Source: VGBK01 sp964548475 (GTDB taxonomy: Bacteria; Actinomycetota; Acidimicrobiia; Spongiisociales; UBA11373). From it: DNA of 16,746 nucleotides. Positions 14,357 through 16,746 of the stretch are shown one piece after another. The stretch is from positions 1 through 16,746 of the forward strand of contig CAZJRF010000039.1 of NCBI GenBank assembly GCA_964548475.1, read 5' to 3'. Numbering within the stretch: position 1 is the first letter of the stretch; each line of letters begins with the position of its first letter. Both the position numbers and the translations under genes were made by a program. The notes below the pieces were generated by a model. That model was not told where the DNA came from, did not search any database, and was given only the letters and a program-made list of their open reading frames with translations.

Positions 14357-15534
14357 GCCTGGTCATCGTCGCCGCCGTCGATACCGACTTCGAGGAGCGC
14401 GTCCGCTCGCTGCTGCCCGGGTCGCTCGGCTACACCGTGCAGGCCTGGGAACGGCCCCTCGCCGATGCCGCCGACGTGAAGGCCGTGGCCGACCGCTCGC
14501 CGTCGGCCGTCATCCTGGGGCCCGACCTGGGCAAGGACACCGCCTTCAGCCTGGCCGCCCACTTCGATCGGTTCTACCCGGCAATCACCGTGCTGGTCGT
14601 GACCGCGCCGGGCCCCGACACCTGGCAGCGAGCACTGAACGCCGGGGTTCGCGCCATCATCAGCCCGGACGCCTCCGACACCGACTTGCGCTCTCATCTG
14701 GAACAGACCCTGGAGGTCGCCCGCCGCCGCAGTGAGGTAGCCGCCTCTCCCACGGGGATGCAATCGCCCCGCGGCCGGGTCATCACCGTGATCTCTCCCA
14801 AGGGAGGCAGCGGCAAGACCATCGTGAGCACCAACCTGGCGGTGGGTCTGGCGGCGCGCGAGCCGGGCAACGTGGTGCTCATGGACCTCGATCTGCAGTT
14901 CGGCGATGTCTCATATGCGCTGGGGGTGAACCCACAGCACACCATCTCCGATGCCGTCTCGACACTCGACGAACTCGACGCCACCACGCTCAAGGTCTTC
15001 CTCACTCGCCACCGGTCGGGCCTCTACGTCCTCTGCGCGCCCGAGGAGCCCGCCGCCGGGGAGCTGATCTCGGTCACCGCCGCCACCACTGTGATCGGGC
15101 TACTTGCCTCGCAGTTCGGATATGTGATCATCGACACCCCCGGCGGCCTCAGCGAGCACACACTGGCCGCCCTCGACCTGTCCACCGATATGATCCTCCT
15201 CGCCGACCTGGACGTGCCGAGCGTGCGCGCTATCCGCAAGGCCCTGGACGCGCTCGACATCCTGGGCATGCGCGCGGCGCGCCGGCATTTCGTGCTCAAC
15301 CGGGCCGATTCCCGAGTGGGGCTCAACAAGCCCGACGTCTTCGCAACGGCGGGCATGCCCATCGACCTGGAGCTGCCCAGCTCCCGCCACGTGCCGCTGT
15401 CCCTGAATGAAGGCCACCCGCTGTTGTCGGACAACCCGCGCTCGCCGGCCGCCCGCCGCCTTGCCGAACTGGTAGAGCGCATCATCAACGTACCCGGGAG
15501 CAAGGTTCTGAACGGGCACGGAGGAAAGCCATGA
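14353..15534 (+). CDS. cpaE: CpaE/TadZ-type ParA-like ATPase of the Tad pilus
   Basis: This 393-residue cytoplasmic protein pairs a divergent receiver-like domain (about residues 1-125) with a MinD/ParA ATPase (about 138-380). The ATPase has the deviant Walker A KGGSGKT (150-156), the switch block MDLDLQFGDVSYALG, the IIDTPGGLSEHTLAALD block and the LNRADS nucleotide-base region. The receiver part lacks the usual acidic cluster and phospho-acceptor Asp, as is typical for TadZ. TadZ/CpaE places the pilus machine at a site in the cell and recruits the motor. It overlaps cpaB by four bases and cpaF by four bases, so all three should be made together. GGAG (15520-15523) before the cpaF start lies within its last codons. 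Confidence 0.9.
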   Translation: MSLVIVAAVDTDFEERVRSLLPGSLGYTVQAWERPLADAADVKAVADRSPSAVILGPDLGKDTAFSLAAHFDRFYPAITVLVVTAPGPDTWQRALNAGVRAIISPDASDTDLRSHLEQTLEVARRRSEVAASPTGMQSPRGRVITVISPKGGSGKTIVSTNLAVGLAAREPGNVVLMDLDLQFGDVSYALGVNPQHTISDAVSTLDELDATTLKVFLTRHRSGLYVLCAPEEPAAGELISVTAATTVIGLLASQFGYVIIDTPGGLSEHTLAALDLSTDMILLADLDVPSVRAIRKALDALDILGMRAARRHFVLNRADSRVGLNKPDVFATAGMPIDLELPSSRHVPLSLNEGHPLLSDNPRSPAARRLAELVERIINVPGSKVLNGHGGKP

Positions 15535-16746
15535 AGCTGAGCGAGCGACTTAAGGTAGCGCAGGAGGAGCAGCTGGAGAAGCGGGGCGAACCGCTGCAGC
15601 GTCCCGGCGCGGCAGACGCGGTCGTCGACGGGTTCTCCGACTACAAGACCCGGGTGCGCGAGGCGTTGTTCTCCAAGGTGGGGGCACGGGTCTTCGACGC
15701 CTCGCTCACCGAAGCTCAGCTGCATCGCCTCATCATCGAAGAACTGGGGCAGTTGATTGCCGAGCAGGGAACCCCGCTCTCGGAGGCTGAGCGCGACCGC
15801 ATCGCCGCCGACATCAGCAAGGACATCCTCGGCTACGGCCCCATCGAGGCTTTCCTCCACGACCCGAGCGTCACCGAGATCATGGTGAACTCCACCGACT
15901 TCATCTACGTCGAGCGGGAGGGGCGCCTCCACCGCACTCGCTCCCGCTTCCCCACCGAGGAGAGCCTGCGCCGCGTGATCGACCGCATCGCCGCCAAGGT
16001 GGGGCGCCGGGTGGACGAGTCCTCCCCTATGGTGGATGCGCGCTTGTCGGACGGGTCCCGGGTGAATGCCGTCATCCCGCCGCTGGCGGTGGACGGGTGC
16101 TCCCTCACCATCCGGAAATTCTCCCGCGAACCCTTCCAGGTTGAAGACCTGATCCGCTTCAACACCCTGACCGCCGAGATCGCCGAACTGCTCTCCTGCT
16201 GCGTCCAGGGGCGGCTCAACGTCCTCATCACGGGCGGCACGGGGACGGGAAAAACCACCCTGCTCAACGTGCTTTCCTCATTCATCCCCGAGGACCATCG
16301 CATCGTCACCATCGAAGATGCCGTGGAGTTGCAACTGCGCCAGGAGCACGTGGTGCGTCTGGAGTACCGGCCCCCCAACATCGAGGGTCGGGGCGAGGTG
16401 ACCATCCGCGATCTCGTGCGCAACTCCCTGCGCATGCGTCCGGACCGCATCATCGTGGGCGAGGTGCGCGGCGGGGAGGGGTCGATGTCCACCTTGCACG
16501 CCAACTCACCGCGCGATGCCCTCAACCGCCTTGAGACGATGGTGATGATGGCCGGCATCGAACTGCCGGTCCGGGCCATCCGCGAGTACATCTCCTCCGC
16601 CCTGCGCCTGGTGGTGCACATCTCCCGGTTCCGGGACGGTTCTCGCCGAATCAGCCACATCACCGAGGTGACCGGCATGGAGGGCGACCTGATCTCCCTG
16701 CAGGACGTCTTCCCGGCCTACGAAGTGGGTTCGGCCTTCAGCGTGA
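15531..16746 (+). CDS. cpaF: CpaF/TadA-type pilus motor ATPase, cut by window end, with internal gap
   Basis: The 405 codons seen form a type II/IV secretion ATPase that powers Flp pilus assembly. Present: the N-terminal helical domain; DILGYGPIEAFLHDPSVTEIMVN; SSPMVDARLSDGSRVNAVIPP; ITGGTGTGKTT (Walker A, K241); VTIEDAVELQL; the Arg-rich IRDLVRNSLRMRPDRIIVGEV; and LHANSPRDALNRLE. After VRGGE (E316) the sequence goes straight to GSMSTLHAN. Normal CpaF proteins have ALDMLQAMNTGHD in between, so 13 residues including the TGH part of the His box are missing in frame. The tail after LQDVF also differs from the usual acidic/Gly-rich ending. The final TGA of the window is out of frame, so the gene continues. 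The start codon overlaps the cpaE stop (ATGA), with GGAG upstream. Confidence 0.88.
   Translation, partial: MKLSERLKVAQEEQLEKRGEPLQRPGAADAVVDGFSDYKTRVREALFSKVGARVFDASLTEAQLHRLIIEELGQLIAEQGTPLSEAERDRIAADISKDILGYGPIEAFLHDPSVTEIMVNSTDFIYVEREGRLHRTRSRFPTEESLRRVIDRIAAKVGRRVDESSPMVDARLSDGSRVNAVIPPLAVDGCSLTIRKFSREPFQVEDLIRFNTLTAEIAELLSCCVQGRLNVLITGGTGTGKTTLLNVLSSFIPEDHRIVTIEDAVELQLRQEHVVRLEYRPPNIEGRGEVTIRDLVRNSLRMRPDRIIVGEVRGGEGSMSTLHANSPRDALNRLETMVMMAGIELPVRAIREYISSALRLVVHISRFRDGSRRISHITEVTGMEGDLISLQDVFPAYEVGSAFSV

Noticed and set aside
16744..16746. TGA at the window end as the stop of cpaF
   Set aside because: It is out of the cpaF frame, which continues past the last base.

Overview
The window is GC-rich throughout. 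It shows Shine-Dalgarno sites mixed with apparently leaderless starts, several TTG/GTG start codons, and short 4-nt stop/start overlaps. This suits a high-GC actinomycete-like bacterium (Actinomycetota, possibly a deep class such as Acidimicrobiia). There is no rRNA or marker gene to settle the taxonomy, so that is an inference from style and gene content. No tRNA, rRNA, CRISPR array, insertion sequence or origin was seen.

Layout. (1) 1-221: no gene, but two GC-rich palindromes that look like a dispersed intergenic repeat. (2) 222-4267, plus strand: a 14-helix DHA2-type drug/solute exporter, then a KimA-type potassium/proton symporter with an apparently duplicated cytoplasmic C-terminal domain. 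(3) 4346-7393, minus strand: an FGGY carbohydrate kinase followed, 9 bases later, by a pyridoxal-phosphate lyase very like sphingosine-1-phosphate lyase. (4) 7562-10329, plus strand and divergent from the kinase: a fold-type-III PLP decarboxylase related to diaminopimelate decarboxylase, a translationally coupled four-helix membrane protein, and a short-chain dehydrogenase that resembles 3-ketodihydrosphingosine reductase. A strong hairpin follows. (5) 10420-11436: a DRG/Obg-like GTPase with a C-terminal TGS domain. (6) 11620-end, plus strand: a Tad/Flp pilus locus in the order flp pilin, tadE-like, tadG-like, cpaB, cpaE/tadZ, cpaF/tadA (cut by the window end).

How the genes fit together. The Tad genes form one assembly-line operon: pilin, two minor pilin-like proteins, a periplasmic/cell-wall assembly factor, a polar ATPase and the motor ATPase. 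A long hairpin between the pilin gene and the rest could raise pilin message over the machinery genes. The central divergent block may handle a long-chain amino-alcohol or sphingoid-like lipid, because a ketosphinganine-reductase-like SDR and a sphingosine-phosphate-lyase-like enzyme lie on its two arms. The usual entry enzyme, serine palmitoyltransferase, is not in the window, so this stays a hypothesis.

The points most worth a second look are: a clean 13-residue in-frame gap in the catalytic core of CpaF, next to the Walker B region and removing the TGH part of the His box; the doubled regulatory domain of the KimA-like transporter; the possible sphingoid-lipid module with changed active sites in two of its enzymes; and the large hairpin between flp and tadE.
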